From Dillenia suffruticosa (taxonomy: Eukaryota > Streptophyta > Magnoliopsida > Dilleniales > Dilleniaceae): a DNA stretch of 64,000 nucleotides. The notes under the pieces were generated by a model. The model saw only the letters and a program-made list of their open reading frames with translations. It did not search any database and was not told the DNA's origin. This document shows positions 44,216 through 57,703 of this stretch, one piece after another (within the stretch, counting starts at the first letter, position 1; every line of letters begins with the position of its first letter). Made by a program: the position numbers and the translations under genes. The stretch covers positions 24,727,056 to 24,791,055 of the forward strand of contig JAVTVX010000010.1 in the NCBI GenBank assembly GCA_033439265.1, given 5' to 3'.

Positions 44216-45546
44216 TAAAATAATTTCAATTTAAAGTTTTTTAATGGAAAAATTTTGTTGATGTCAAACTTTGATTTTACAGTTGCTTATTTATAATTAA
44301 AATTATTTTTTTAATTTTAAAAATACACATGCGTGTCGGTTACATATGAATGATCGTAACAAAATAATATATATTTGTTTCAGTTTGGTATGAAAATTAC
44401 AATTTTTGAACAAAACAAGTTTTTCGCCAGGCCTTTTGGACGCATCCACTCAAGGAACAGAGTCCAGAATAAAAATAATTTTTGAGATAAAAAATTTTAA
44501 AATCTAAAAAAATGTTATTTTCAATAATATACTAAAAATTTATAATTGGAAATACAACTAAAATTATTCATAAAATTTGATTATTAGACTTCTACACGAT
44601 AATATGATTTTTTTTTGGAAAGAAATTTCAAGAATTTGAAACATAACGTGAATGGGATACGAACCGGGATAAATGAATTCTACATCATCTCACTATATTA
44701 ATGAATTTCAGGGAAATTACATTTTCAATTCTAATACGGTGAATATTCTTTTGGTACAAATCAGTATTGATAATCACATTAAATTTGATTAAACAATAGA
44801 TATCAGAATAAAGTGTCAAATTTTACTTTAATTCATTAGACCAATAAATAAATAACCCATTTATGAATGGAAAACTTTTTGTGAATTATGCATTGGTAGT
44901 CCAAAATGTCATGCTCTTATGGTATTAATAGATTAATATGTCAACAAATAGTTGGGTTAGTGTGATGTAATGCTATATTTCTTAACCAATATCTCATATT
45001 TGAGTCTTGGGAATGGAAAATGCTACATTGGGAGAATATCCCCAGAATGAGCTATTATAAGTTTCAAATTAGATCAGTTAGAATTTGACTTTGGTGTAAA
45101 AAAAAAATATTAATCAATTATTCTTTGAATTAAAGAGGCAAATTAATTGTCCACCAAAAAAAAAAAAAAGAGGCAAATTAATTGAGCAACTCCACCGTTT
45201 GGACTTGCCGGCCTACATTCACACTCATAACCTGTTGGGCCCGAAATCAAGTCCTTCTGGACCTAGGCCCAAAATGCTTGTACCTTTTAGCATCCGAAAG
45301 TGTGAGTGCCCGGGCGAAAGGTTCCGGACTCGTCCTGGCGTCCACCCCCGCTCTCTCGCGCTCTCTCTCTCTCTCTCTCTTCAATGAACCAGACGAGCGG
45401 TGCTGATTTCTTCCCATTACCCTGCATTTCTTGTTTCTTTCTTGACAAGTCACTCTCTTCTTCTCATGTTTATTGATTCGTTGCCTTTAAGATTTATCTT
45501 TGGACGATTGAGATATTCTTGATTTCTTCAGGAAAAAAAAATCATA
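44216..45546. other. Intergenic between OMA1 fragment and OMA1
   Basis: AT-rich from 44216 to 45180 with no gene. From 45180 the base composition becomes more even, and the stretch ends in a CT tract (45360-45381), the probable OMA1 promoter and leader. Confidence 0.55.
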
Positions 45547-48500
45547 ATGTATAGAAGAGCCACCAAATTCGCATTCGATGGATTTCGAAACTTAACAAGC
45601 AAAATCTTCAGTCAAAATCCAATTCGACAAGAAATTTGCTCAAAAGCAACTCAGGCAAGTTCAACTTCTTCAATCCCAAATCCTAGGTTTTCTGGGTATT
45701 CTCTTTCTTCTTTAGTTTCGAAACAAAACTATTTTCGCAATTTTAGTACTCTAGGAAGAAGGTATTACTATGTCGATCGATACCAGGTTTACCATTTTGA
45801 GCCCAGAGGGCCCAAACGTTGGTTTAGCGATACAAGGACTATGTTCATCATTGTTGTGGTGGGTTCTGGGTTGGTGATCACTGTGTATTTTGGGAATTTG
45901 GAAACTATTCCTTATACTAAGCGAAGACACTTCGTTCTTCTCTCAAAGAACGTCGAAAAACAGTTAGGAGAGTCCCAATTCGAGCAGACGAAAAAGTTTT
46001 TCAAAGGGAAAATTCTTCCCCCATTTCACCCAGAAAGCATTCGTGTTAGAGTGATTTCAAAAGACATTATTGATGCTTTAAAGAGAGGTTTGCATAGGGA
46101 GCATGGCTGGAGTGATCTCGAGCATGCTTCTGAGAGCTATACTGCACACCCTGATCGTGGTTTTGAGTCCTATGCGGCATTGACTGAGGGAAGTGAGGAG
46201 AAAATTGAAGGGGGTTTTAGTTGGAGAAAGGAGGAAGAGCTTCTTGATGATAGTTGGGTTAAGGAGAGTAGGAAAAAGAGCAATGCTAGAGGGGCGCAGC
46301 TGGCGACGCAGCATCTGGAGGGGTTGAATTGGGAGGTTTTGGTAGTGAATGAGCCCATTGTCAATGCATTTTGCTTGCCTGGTGGGAAGATTGTTGTGTT
46401 TACTGGGTTGTTGGATCATTTCAAAAGTGATGCTGAGATTGCAACAATTATTGGGCATGAGGTATGATTTTTGTGGAAATTCATGTGTAGTTGTATTGTG
46501 GTCCTTGAATGATTTTTGCGGGTGTTTTATCTCTTTGCTAAGTTGGTTTGGTTATTAGGTTTCTCACGCTATAGCCAGACATGTGGCGGAACAAATAACA
46601 AAGAATCTATGGTTGGCTATCATACAGCTGGTTCTTTATCAGTTCATTACACCTGATATGGTCAATGCAATGTCAACTCTTCTTCTCAGGCTTCCATTCT
46701 CCAGGAGGTATATTCTCTTTTGTGGGTTAATCCTCTAATTTCACTTTGGAGTTTACCTAGTTCTTGTTAATTGTGTTGGTCCTTTAAATTTGATTAGATA
46801 TCTTGGTTAGTTTAGAATTTTTATTAGACTCGTCATGCAGTGAAGGGTTTTCCGTGTCTAGGTTCAGAACTAGTATTGATACTATTTGATTAGCATCTTG
46901 AGGTACACGGAATTATACTGTATAGGCATATTCTGAATGTGTCCGAGGCTCCACAATGCTGTTATTTGCTAATGTTCTTGGTGCCAATGTAGTTGTTAGG
47001 CTTTGTTCCAGCTTGAATTTGCAATCTATTGAATGCATTAGTTTGCACTTAGTGACGGGAAACCTTTTTTTCTCCACAAGGAACTTAATTGAAGAAGAGG
47101 TGCCGGAGGCTACCTCAGCTAGATAGCTACCACACAAAAGCCTAGCACTAGACAAGAAAAATGGTTCTACTTTAGAGTTGAAATAAAATAGAAAGAAAGT
47201 AAGACCAATCGCAAACTAGGTGCTGATAATAAGGAAGTTCCACTTTTGAAACCACCGTTCAGTCTAAAGGTTGCTACCAATTCCAGTATGAAATTTTTGG
47301 AAATTCTTTTATCAGAAAAACATTAAGAATAATCCTTGAAGGAATGCTTCTTCTATGTCTAAAACAGAACTCTTGTACAGCCATTGGCCCCTATCTAGCC
47401 TCCTATCGTTTCTGTAGGAAGGCCGAGCAGTTTTAAATGAGTTCTGTGCATAGTAGGTATTATAAATATTTGCTTTCATCAAGTTTTAGTTGGTCTTGGT
47501 CTAGGAAAGTTATTTATACCAAATGTCAGCAGTACACTTGATACTTTGATCTTGAAGAAATGGCCAGACTGAAGTAGAGTAAGAGCAGGGAAGAAAGAGA
47601 CTACTTCAATCTTGAAGAAATGGCCAGACTGAAGTAGAATAAGAGCGGAAAAGAAAGAGACCCTCTAAATTTATCCACTTTGGACTTGCTTAAAGACAAA
47701 TCATCAAATATTAGTTGGTTTGCACCACTTCTTTTGCCTGCATTTGGTCATCCATGTAGGATGACTGGTGTCATTGAGTTAATTTTTTTGCTCCCTAAAA
47801 TCCCCTAGGATACAAATCAGGCCCCTGGTTTCAACAATGCCAATCCCTACTTAGTCCATAATTTGAATAAGTATGGAACTCACACAATCTATGGAGTCCA
47901 AAGAGGATCAAGCAAAGACACTGTATACTGCAAATCTTTTTCAAACCTCTACTTTTCTGACTAGAGTATGAGGTAGATAACCTAGGGAGGCTTACACTAA
48001 GTCCCTACATTTTGTGTATGATTCTCGGACCTTCCCACAGTGGCAACAATGGCTCTTTTACACATACAAAAACCTGATAAGTATAGCTGGGCATAAAAAG
48101 ATTTGGGCACAAGACACAGTATACTGCACCATCTTCATGTATACATAAAAAAGTTTGTATATACATAAAAACTCAAAGGTTGATTGAGTTTTCTATATTC
48201 CTTAATTTCACTTTAGATAACCTATGGAGGCTACACAAAGGTTGATTTAGTTTTCTATATTCCTTAATCACAATTCTATGTCATTGATTTAATTATGTTA
48301 GCTGCGCAATAAATCTACATGAAGATGGTGCTCATATTTCTAAAATGGCCACAATGGTGAGGAATTACTGTTTGATGATCATATTTGGGTCCCTAACCAC
48401 TGTTTTTATTGATATATGATCTATAATATTTAATCACTTTTGATCACCAGCTGCTGATATAACCTTTGTGGCCTCATAGTCTGGAGATGCTGTTTCACAT

Positions 48501-50196
48501 AAGATCTGGGTGGACTTATAAGCAAAATGGGGCCTTCTTCATGTCCACCTCCAAAAGGATGCAATCCATCAACTTGGGCCCCACGTACTATAGATACTTT
48601 CTGGATCTATTCCTTAGGGGGCATGATGTAGGACAAAACCAACAAAACTTGTTGCAATTAGTGGTTTTTGTTTTGCTGGTGTTCATTTGATTCATTGTAT
48701 TTAATTTGATAACTTTTCTGATTGATTACTTAGATGATGAATTTGAAAAGGTTGTAGGTATTAATTTAAACCGGGATTGGGGTGTAAGGTGCTCACGGTG
48801 CATCTTGTCAGAACAAACCCATCATTAAAGACTAGAATTCAGGACAGGGGAAGTGTATGCAAGATGTTCTTGTCTGAGAGAGTGCTGTGACAGTTCAAGT
48901 TTTGTATATATGGTAGGTAGCACTAGGGAGCTTCATAAAATGATTGGATGCTGTCTGCTTAGTGAAAGGTTAGAGCAGCAAAGGTATGATGTTCCCAGAC
49001 TTGGGCTTGATTTTATCTGGGGACTTTGTTGACCACATGGATAATGGTTGAGTTACCATTTGGACAAAAACATAGCTTATAAACCGGAAGTATTATGCTT
49101 AAACTCTCAGAATCTTTGCCTTGATGGCCTGAAAGTGAAGTAATTTGGATCCATGCATGGGGCTCCCGACTTACTTAACTCAAAGCCCTAGATCAAAGCC
49201 CACAGGATCGAGAACCATTCTGGTTCAAGAAAAAGAGGAAAATAAGACGTTCTGATCTTAGGCAAGTTGAAAAGATCAGACATTCTTGGTGTGGCGGTCC
49301 TTAACAATGGACAGGTACAGCTTAAAAAATGTGCACTGTTTGAACAGTCCAAGGCATTTCTTAATGCACCTTGTTTTCTTACCAAAACTGCATGGAACCA
49401 GTGGTTTATATAACCATTACTGTGTTCTTTCCAGGTCAGAGGTCAGAGCTGAACCTAATTCTCTTTAGCACTTTTGGCCTTGAAGACAGGTCGTAGAGAG
49501 TGACTTCCTTATTTTGGACAACATTGTGGGTTCTGTTAGGGTCACAGCAAGTAATGGCTGTTCTTCCCGGGTTAGCATGTCATGTTAGTGAGCCATCGTG
49601 GACAACGTATTGTAGGACTGCCACTTGCAGTTTTCCTCCCATCCAATGTACATTTGGATTGCCAATCTCTTATGCTGGTTCAAATGCTGAAAAAATTATC
49701 CTCTCTCAAAATTTTCAATTGATTTTATCAATCTACTGCATTTTTTTTTTCAGTTCTTATTTCCTTTTCTGGCCTTCCGGTATGAAGCTTTCATTTGTTT
49801 TTGTAGTAGCCTTGAAGTCTACGCCACACTATTAGAACGTATTCTTTCTGGTACTGCTTTGCTTATGATCATCCCAGATAAGCTGTAGTGTTATATTGGA
49901 CTCAGTGTATTGCGGGATGTCTGTCCCTCTTTTGTCTGTTGACTAGGATGGAGATAGAAGCAGACTACATAGGACTGCTATTGATGGCTTCGGCTGGATA
50001 TGATCCCCGAGTAGCACCAAGTGTGTATGAGAAGTTGGGGAAAGTGACCGGCGAATCGTCTCTCCTAGATTATCTTTCCACTCATCCATCTGGGAAGAAA
50101 CGAGCTTTGCTGCTGGCACGCGCACAAGTGATGGAAGAAGCACTCCAGTTGTACGCGGAGGCAAAGGAGGGCCATGGTGTCCAAGGCTTTCTCTGA
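45547..50196 (+). CDS. OMA1: Mitochondrial metalloendopeptidase OMA1 (M48)
   Basis: Zinc metalloprotease of peptidase family M48. OMA1 proteins sit in the mitochondrial inner membrane and take part in stress-responsive quality control. Three exons: 45547-46461, 46559-46707, 49947-50196, giving 437 residues. The N-terminus is rich in Arg, Ser and hydrophobics with few acids, as in a mitochondrial presequence (about 1-70). A membrane segment is at about 99-115 (MFIIVVVGSGLVITVYF). The catalytic motif HEVSH (304-308) spans the first splice site, and the third zinc ligand is in MEIEAD (E357, D361). The C-terminal THPSGKKR motif is typical of the family. Length matches Arabidopsis OMA1 (about 440). 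Intron 2 is 3.2 kb with small tandem duplications. Exon phases agree across all junctions. Confidence 0.95.
47545..47664. repeat. 60-bp tandem duplication in OMA1 intron 2
   Basis: Two head-to-tail copies at an offset of 60 bp share cttgaagaaatggccagact and gaagtaga. A second, looser duplication at an offset of 62 bp lies at 48174-48268 (caaaggttgatt, ttttctatattccttaat). Confidence 0.9.
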
Positions 50197-50506
50197 AATG
50201 GCATATCATGAACTTGAAAGGGAACTCCTGCTTGTTCTTATTAATGATCAAATGCATACTTTGTCCGTACTAATGCTGAATTTTGTCACGTATTTTATTT
50301 ATTTAATTTTTCTGAGGGATTTCAAAAACTGTCTCTCATTTTTATCATAAGTGTGCATTAAAATTCCGTTGCGATACTTTCTTTTGCTCAAATTCTTGTG
50401 TTCTTTCTTTGGTCGTGAAAATTTTACTACTATATATTCGTGCGTGTTGTTTCCAATATCTCATAATTCCTTTCCGACCGACACAGACGAGTTCATTTCC
50501 CGCCAT

Positions 50507-52159
50507 ATGATGTTTGAATCGCAACGTTTGTACATCAAAAACCTAATCTCTGTTTTGATTCAAGAGTGCAAGAACATGAGCGAGATGAAACAAATCCAAA
50601 CCCAGATTATAACATCTCCTTACATGCTCAAATCCGATCAAAATTTCCTCATCAATCGTCTTCTATTCGTCTGCGCACTTTCAGATATGGGTTCTCTTCG
50701 CTATGCCAAAACCATTTTCCAGCAAATAGAGAACCCAAAACTCTCCGATTATAACATCATGATCAGGGCCAGTGCATGTAAATTTGATGAACACCTTGAA
50801 TCTGGTATTTACAGGTCATTGGTTCTGTATAAGCGAATGCTTGTTGAAGAAATTCGACCCGACTTTCTGACGTTTCCGTTCCTTGTAAAGGAATGTGCGA
50901 ACAGATTTGATGGAGTTGTGGGTCGAAGCATTCATGCCCATATTCTGAAACTGGGTTTTGAATCTGATTTATTCATTCAAAATTTTCTGATCGATTTTTA
51001 TTTTGTGTCTCGGGCATTGGATAGTGCGGGAAAGGTGTTCGATGAAATGCTAAACAGGGATCTAGTTTCGTGGAACTCGATGGTTGTTGGATATTTGAGA
51101 AATGGCGATCTTGATGCAGCATTGGACTTGTTTCGGAGGATGGAGAAAAGGAATGTGATTACTTGGAACTCCATAATCACGGGGTTTGTGCAAGGTGGGA
51201 GGTCAAAGGAGGCCTTAGAACTTTTCCATGAAATGCAGCTTATGAGTGATGGTGCTGTTAAACCTGATAAGATTACCATTGCCAGTATCCTTTCCGCTTG
51301 TGCTTCTCTTGGTGCAATTGATCATGGAAAGTGGATTCATGATTATTTGAAGAGAAGTGCTTTAGAGTGTGATGTGGTGATTGGAACAGCATTGATAGAT
51401 ATGTATGGTAAATGCGGGTGTGTGCAGAGAGCGGTTGAAGTGTTTGAGGGAATGCCTAGCAGAGATGTTTTGACATGGACCGCAATGATTTCAGTTTTTG
51501 GTCTTCATGGACATGTAAAGGAGGCCTTTGATCTTTTTGAAGAAATGGGAAAACTAGGTGTAAAACCTAATCATGTTACATTTGTTGGCCTACTCTCAGC
51601 TTGTGCACATTCTGGTTTATTGGAGAAGGGTCGTGAGTGTTTTGAAATGATGAAACTAGTTTACTTGATAGAGCCTCAGGTTTATCATTATGCATGCATG
51701 ATTGATATACTTAGCCGAGCTGGGCAGCTTGAGGAGGCGGTAGCACTCATTGGAAACATGTCTGTAGAGCCAGATGTGTTTTGCTGGGGAGCATTGCTGG
51801 GAGGCTGTCAAATGCATGGAAATGTCGACCTAGGAGAAAAGGTGGCTGAATATTTGATCAGTTTGAAACCTTCAAATCATGTTTTCTATGCGATCCTCTG
51901 TGATTTATATGCTAAAGCTAAGAGGTTCGGTGATGTGAAAAGAGTTAGAGCCTTCATGAAAGAGAGGGGATTCAAGAAGGAATCCCCAGGGTGCAGCATG
52001 ATTGAAGTTGGTGGGGTTGTACATGAATTTTCAGTTAAGGGCTCGCTTTATGTTGTGATGGAGGAAGTAGAATGGGTGTTGAATCAACTAAGTGATGAGA
52101 TGAAAAGAATGCGCCTTATTTATCAAAATCAGAAGTCCCTGGAGACAGAATTTTCATGA
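50507..52159 (+). CDS. PLS-type pentatricopeptide repeat protein (E subgroup)
   Basis: Intronless gene for a 550-residue PPR protein, expected in mitochondria or plastids, where such proteins bind RNA and usually specify C-to-U editing sites. Repeats are visible throughout: N-L-x-x-L-I-Q-E-C near the start, then IHAHILKLGFESDLFIQNFL, FDEMLNRDLVSWNSMVVGYL, MEKRNVITWNSIITGF, IHDYLKRSALECDVVIGTAL, MYGKCGCVQRA, MPSRDVLTWTAMIS and HACMID-like blocks. The C-terminal ESPGCSMIEVGGVVHEFSV is the E/E-plus motif. No DYW deaminase domain follows, so any editing would need a partner. The first in-frame ATGs are 50507 and 50510; upstream the frame is open but has only a GTG. It starts 310 bp after the OMA1 stop. 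Confidence 0.9.
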   Translation: MMFESQRLYIKNLISVLIQECKNMSEMKQIQTQIITSPYMLKSDQNFLINRLLFVCALSDMGSLRYAKTIFQQIENPKLSDYNIMIRASACKFDEHLESGIYRSLVLYKRMLVEEIRPDFLTFPFLVKECANRFDGVVGRSIHAHILKLGFESDLFIQNFLIDFYFVSRALDSAGKVFDEMLNRDLVSWNSMVVGYLRNGDLDAALDLFRRMEKRNVITWNSIITGFVQGGRSKEALELFHEMQLMSDGAVKPDKITIASILSACASLGAIDHGKWIHDYLKRSALECDVVIGTALIDMYGKCGCVQRAVEVFEGMPSRDVLTWTAMISVFGLHGHVKEAFDLFEEMGKLGVKPNHVTFVGLLSACAHSGLLEKGRECFEMMKLVYLIEPQVYHYACMIDILSRAGQLEEAVALIGNMSVEPDVFCWGALLGGCQMHGNVDLGEKVAEYLISLKPSNHVFYAILCDLYAKAKRFGDVKRVRAFMKERGFKKESPGCSMIEVGGVVHEFSVKGSLYVVMEEVEWVLNQLSDEMKRMRLIYQNQKSLETEFS

Positions 52160-53062
52160 TCACAGGGTAATCTTATTCCTGCTGCTAACAAAACTGATTT
52201 CTTGATCTTCATTCCATTCAACATCTGCATTATTCTTAAAAATTTCAGCCTCCATGCATCTGTCTAAGGTCTAGTGTGATTTACTGGCCCTCCATTGCTT
52301 CTTGATAGTGAGAAGCACATATGGCATAAAGATCTAATGGACAAAGGCCGGTGGTTTCTGTGCTTCGTGCTCGTAACAGGTGCATAACTGTTTACTTTCT
52401 CTATATTAGACCAAGATTCCAACTCTTCACCAAACAAAGATTTCAAAGAATTCTTTTATATTCCAAGAATGTGAACTAAAAGAACCCATAGGTAAGGATA
52501 GAATTATTTTCTGCTGCATAATTCGTAACCCTCCCCCCAATATATCTCGTTAAATAATTCATCTAAAATGGAAGTTCTAAGAAGGATATACCCCATAAGA
52601 TGAACCACATCTTACCAATGGGCTCTTCCGTGTGTTAAAGAGGTCATTCCACGAATTGTGTTTAAAAGCTTTCTCGTGTGAACATTAGAATGGATTTTCC
52701 TAATAATAACAAAGAGTAAGACAAAGTTGAATGTCTCATATATCAATTGAAGCTAAGCCCTATATCAGCTGAAAGCAACACTTTCTAGACATTTTCCAGC
52801 AAGAAATGTCTATCTGATACCTCAAGCCTTAACGAAAGATATGCTCCGCCAGCAAATTTGTGCAACTTTGAAGTGTTATACTATTTAATTATTAAATAAG
52901 CATATTGTCCACCATGAGAATATTCCTTATTTTAACTTTTCTGCACAGCATTTCACTATGGCAACCAATAAGTTTACCAAGACTTTTCATTATTTAGCCA
53001 ATGCTGAAAACGGGTTCATCTGTTCATTCTCTCCGGTGGTTTCACTCTCCTTCGTATTGCCA
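52160..53062. other. Intergenic between PPR and P450 genes
   Basis: Even-composition DNA with the PPR 3' flank and probable P450 promoter. A 60-codon minus-strand open frame at 52264-52446 has no family resemblance. Confidence 0.5.
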
Positions 53063-55766
53063 ATGAGTTCCTTATTTCTCAAGGGGTTTTTCCTTGCCAT
53101 CTATGTCGTTTTAGCACTGCTTGGATTACTGATTTTCCTTGTGCTGGTATTTTTCATCAAGTATTTCTTGTATTACATCAAGGAACTAATATCTAAGGAT
53201 CAGCAGCCTCCAGTAGCCGGCATGATGTTGAATCAACTTGTACACTTTAATAGGCTTTTTGATTATCAGACATCTCTTTCTCAAAAGTATCATACTTATC
53301 GTCTCATAACACCATCACACAGTGAAGTTTATACTACTGATCCAACTAATGTTGAATACATACTGAAGGTCAACTTTCCTAATTATGTCAAGGTAACCGG
53401 ACTCTGATGGACAAAATTTGTTGTTTGTCTGTTTGCCTTTTCACTGGTGGTGCTCTGTCAATTGCAGGGAGAGTACAATTACGAAGTAATGAAAGATCTG
53501 TTTGGTGAAGGCATTTTTGCTGTAGATGGAGATAAATGGCGCCACCAACGGAAGCTTGCTAGCTATGAGTTCTCGACAAAAGTTTTGAGAGACTTCAGTA
53601 CGTCAGTTTTCCGAGCTAATGCTGCTGTATTGGTTTCAAAGATCTCTGAAGTGGCATCGGCTAAGCAAACATTAAATTTGCAGGTAAATGCAATTTGACT
53701 GTATGAAATGAAGATCTTCAACTCTGGCTTTATATCTGTTGTAAGCAGTATCTAACTTCAAACAGGCTTATGGATTTGTAAGTTCTCTAAACTAGTAATT
53801 CAGTTATATGGTAGTTCATTAGCTTACGATTCTAGTTCAGAAGCTGTAGTGAGGATAAGGCATTTCATGCAGTTGGAGAGGGTGTTTTTACTGACACGCC
53901 TAAGCCCTGGTTGCTTTCAATTGTAGACCATTTATTCTCCGGCGATAGCACAACTGTCATTTAATGAAATCATCTTGTTTGAAAAAACAACAAAAATCAT
54001 CATAAGTTCATCTTAATTTAGTATGAATGCATTTTAGCAATCTAGAGAGAGAGAAAGTGGTGCATAGAAACCGGAAAAAAAATATGTTATGTTCCTTATT
54101 CCATGACATCTGGAGACCTTATAGTTTGAGGACACATGTAGGGTCAAAGACTGCAAGAAGATTAGACTGTAGTTGCGATGTTCACATTGTGTTCTGGTAG
54201 GGTGTGTGTTGAGCTTTCGGAGTTAGATTTATATTTCTAAAGACTAAAGGAGTTGGCACCATCAGAAACTATTCTCCTCTGAATAATATTTCAAGAACAT
54301 GGTTATTACAAAAATTTCATCTGTTGGTTGGAATGTTTCTGTATATCTTTGTTGTAACAGATACATTGTTGTTCATTTACAGGATATGCTGATGAAAACA
54401 ACTTTAGACTCGATGTTTAAGGTGGGATTTGGAGTTGATCTGAACACACTTTCTGGATCCAGTGAGTTTGGAAATCGATTCACCAAAGCTTTTGATGATT
54501 CAAACTTCATCGTGTTCTGGCGATATGTTGATATCTTTTGGAAGGTTAAAAGATTTTTAAACATTGGCTTGGAAGCCTCTCTAAAGAGAAATATTAAAGT
54601 AATCGATTCATTCATTTTTGAGTTGATTAAGATTAAGAGGGAGCAGATGAAAATTGAAAATTTTGACGTGAGTAATGCTACTTTTATTGCCATCAAGATT
54701 AAGATAAATTTATGTCATTGTATTCTGTTGCATTCTGGACTAATCTTACTTTCTGTTAATTAGAAAGGGAAGTATGATATACTATCAAGATTTTTGCTGG
54801 AGAGTGAAAAAGATCCGGAGAACATGACAGATCAGTATTTGAGAGATATTACATTGAACTTTCTGTTGGCCGGAAAGGACACATCTGCTAACACACTCAC
54901 ATGGTTCTTTTACATGCTAAGTAAGCATCCTTTGGTCCAAGAAAAGGTTGCACAGGAGGTGAGAGAAGCGACCGGAGCAGAGGACAACGTATATGCTGTC
55001 GAACTTTCTGCAAAGATAACTGAAGATGCCCTGGAAAAAATGCAGTATCTTCATGCAGCGCTAACAGAGACTCTCCGACTCTATCCTGTAGTCCCTGTGG
55101 TAAAGTTTCATTCGATATTCTGACCCTATGACTTTTCAGTGTCATTCAATCTGCCTTTGTTTTCTAAATTATGGTATTGAGAAGTTTGTATTGCACCGAT
55201 GGGTGCAATTGTTTCCAGACTGTACTGGGACTATCTTTTGAGAGCTAAAACTGAAATTCCATTGATCTGCTCTTGCATATATATAGGATGGGAAAAATGC
55301 TGAACAAGATGATGTTCTCCCTGATGGCTTCAAAATTAAGAAAGGAGATGGTGTAAATTATATGGTGTATTCTATGGGGAGGATGACATACATTTGGGGT
55401 GAGGATGCTGAGGAATTTCGGCCTGAAAGATGGATCAACAATGGTGTGTTCCAGCCTGAAAGCCCTTTTAAATTTGCTGCCTTTCAGGTCTGTATGTAAT
55501 GCTTTTCCACTTCGCAACCAACATGCATGATGAACAAAAATGCTCTTTTATTTCATCTTTTGACATGCTTGTGTCATCCACAGGCTGGCCCCAGGATATG
55601 CCTAGGAAAAGAGTTTGCATACAGGCAAATGAAAATTTTGGCCGCTGCTCTCCTTTTCTTCTTCAAGTTCAGACTTGCTGATGAGAAGAAGGAAGCAGCA
55701 TATCGAACCATGTTTACCCTTCACATTGACAACGGGCTTCACCTGTACGCGTTTCCCCGAATGTAA
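53063..55766 (+). CDS. Cytochrome P450, CYP704C type
   Basis: Membrane-bound P450 of the CYP86 clan, close to CYP704C1-type proteins. The CYP704 family is known for omega-hydroxylation of fatty acids, but the substrate of this member is unknown. Six exons, all phase 0: 53063-53392, 53468-53683, 54383-54667, 54764-55099, 55287-55487, 55584-55766, giving 516 residues. Visible: an N-terminal anchor (about residues 5-35), WRHQRKLASYEFS, the I-helix oxygen-binding motif LLAGKDTSANT, the K-helix ETLRLYP (E-x-x-R), FRPERWI, and the heme loop AAFQAGPRICLGKEFA with the cysteine thiolate ligand. Another in-frame ATG at 52958 would add 35 residues; I prefer 53063 because the anchor then begins at the N-terminus and the length fits the family. 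Confidence 0.92.
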
Positions 55767-56612
55767 ATGGAATCGGCAAACTTCTTTTGCATGTGGTATA
55801 CTGGAAAATGCCTTAAAACGCTTTAAGATATGTAATAAAGGAAGAAGGCAATTTCAAGTTGATATAAAAAGACTACCCTTTTGAAATAAAGTCTGAATCG
55901 AAAATTAGAATTGGTTGGACAAATCACACTGACTAGAAATCCAGGACCTAAAATGGCTTTCTTGATGTGGTTTAGGAAGCCCAATTGGTGCTTTTTTTTT
56001 TTTTTTTGTTATACAGAAATTTAAATTTGGGATTATCAGGTTAGGGGAGGGAGATTTATATCAGTAGACTGTCCCATGGGAGCAATTGGTGCAATTCATG
56101 ACACTTGCCTGTGGCTATGGCTGTAGAGCATTTGAAAGGGGAAAATACACTTTTTTTTCAAGATAAGATATAAAATTCCATTTTCAGAAATTAGAGGGTT
56201 TAAGTCCCCAAGGAAAATAATTTTCCAAATGAGTAAATGTAGTTTCTAAGTGATTGCATGTATATGTGTTTGAAATTTTACCTTCACCAAAAGGAAGAAA
56301 AACAAGAGCATTTTAAATTATTGATTTATAGTCAGAAAATTTTTGTTGTTTGGTTACATAGGGTCCATAGATCCTACTGAAATTTTTGGTATAAAAAATT
56401 ATTAGTATAATAAATATTTTAATTTTTATAAAAGAATTACTTTGTATTTATAATATTTTAAATATCTTTTTAAAAATTATATATATATTTTGACAAAAGT
56501 TAAGACATTTTCTGGGCATTCACTTTCCTTGGTCAAGTTCAACGCGATGAGGCAACTTGCAATTATGGGAGTCTAATTATTTAATTATTGCCTTTGACCT
56601 TTGCAAGATTAT

Positions 56613-56646
<34 letters not shown>

Positions 56647-57672
56647 TATTGTTAAATTTCAAATTTTAAAAAATAAAAACAATAACTAAAAATATATGAA
56701 AAATGGTGTATTCCAGTTGCAATATAATGGGTGTGCGTAGCAGACATGGGAATAAAATCTCAAGGCGTCCTATGGTCTTATTTTATTATTTTTTTAAATA
56801 ACCGATTAGTATCTTAAATTATATTTTCATTTATTTAGTATGAATATTATTAGATCAATTTAAGGAAGAGTTTTCTTAATATAATTTTTTTTATTTTTAA
56901 ATTTTTAATTCAAAACTTAATTAAAAGATTTAATATATTTATCTATTAAAGTGATTGTTCTCTCTCATGGCTTTAATGAAATCAATACAAGAATTCATAT
57001 GGAAGTTATAAGCTTAGATATAGACGTTTCTTTTGGCTATTTTTGGCTAGTCTTCTATGTAGTTGTTGTTCACAGAACTATTCTTACATTATTGAGAATA
57101 ATATAATATAAAACTTTTGAGATTATTCTGAAATACTAATGACTCGACTTAATGAAGATTTGGGTAAAACAAGAAAAATGATTTGTGGGCATGGGAGGCT
57201 GCCGTAGCTGCCCTCTTGCCATTTTCTCAAAAGGTTACATCAGATTGTGGTGGTTTAGCTTATCAAAAATAATCTTCAAACATTATGCAATCTTTGTGGG
57301 TCACGCATTAAAGGGAAGCACGTAAGATCAAGAAAAAATAAAATAAAATACAAGCAGAGATTTAGCTTGCCGGTGCCGCCACATGGGGGGGGGGGGGCAA
57401 CGGATCAATTAAAAAAAGACCAAAAAAAAAAAGAAAAATAGCGGGGGGAAGTTTCTAGAAAATAAAAAATATTAGAGCAATTGGTTAATATATAGAATTA
57501 TATGTGTCCACCCCAATTAACTGCGTTGAAAAATTTCATAATCTTAATTAAATTTGAGATGAATGAGAGCGAAATGTGAATTGTTTGAACACACCACCCA
57601 AGAATAAGATTATATCTTTCTACAAATTTACCAAACCCTCCCTAATTGGTCCTTCGTTACCGAACACCTAAT

Positions 57673-57679
<7 letters not shown>

Positions 57680-57702
<23 letters not shown>
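57680..57702. repeat. (AT)n microsatellite
   Basis: About 11 AT units in AT-rich intergenic DNA. Confidence 0.85.
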
Positions 57703-57703
<1 letters not shown>

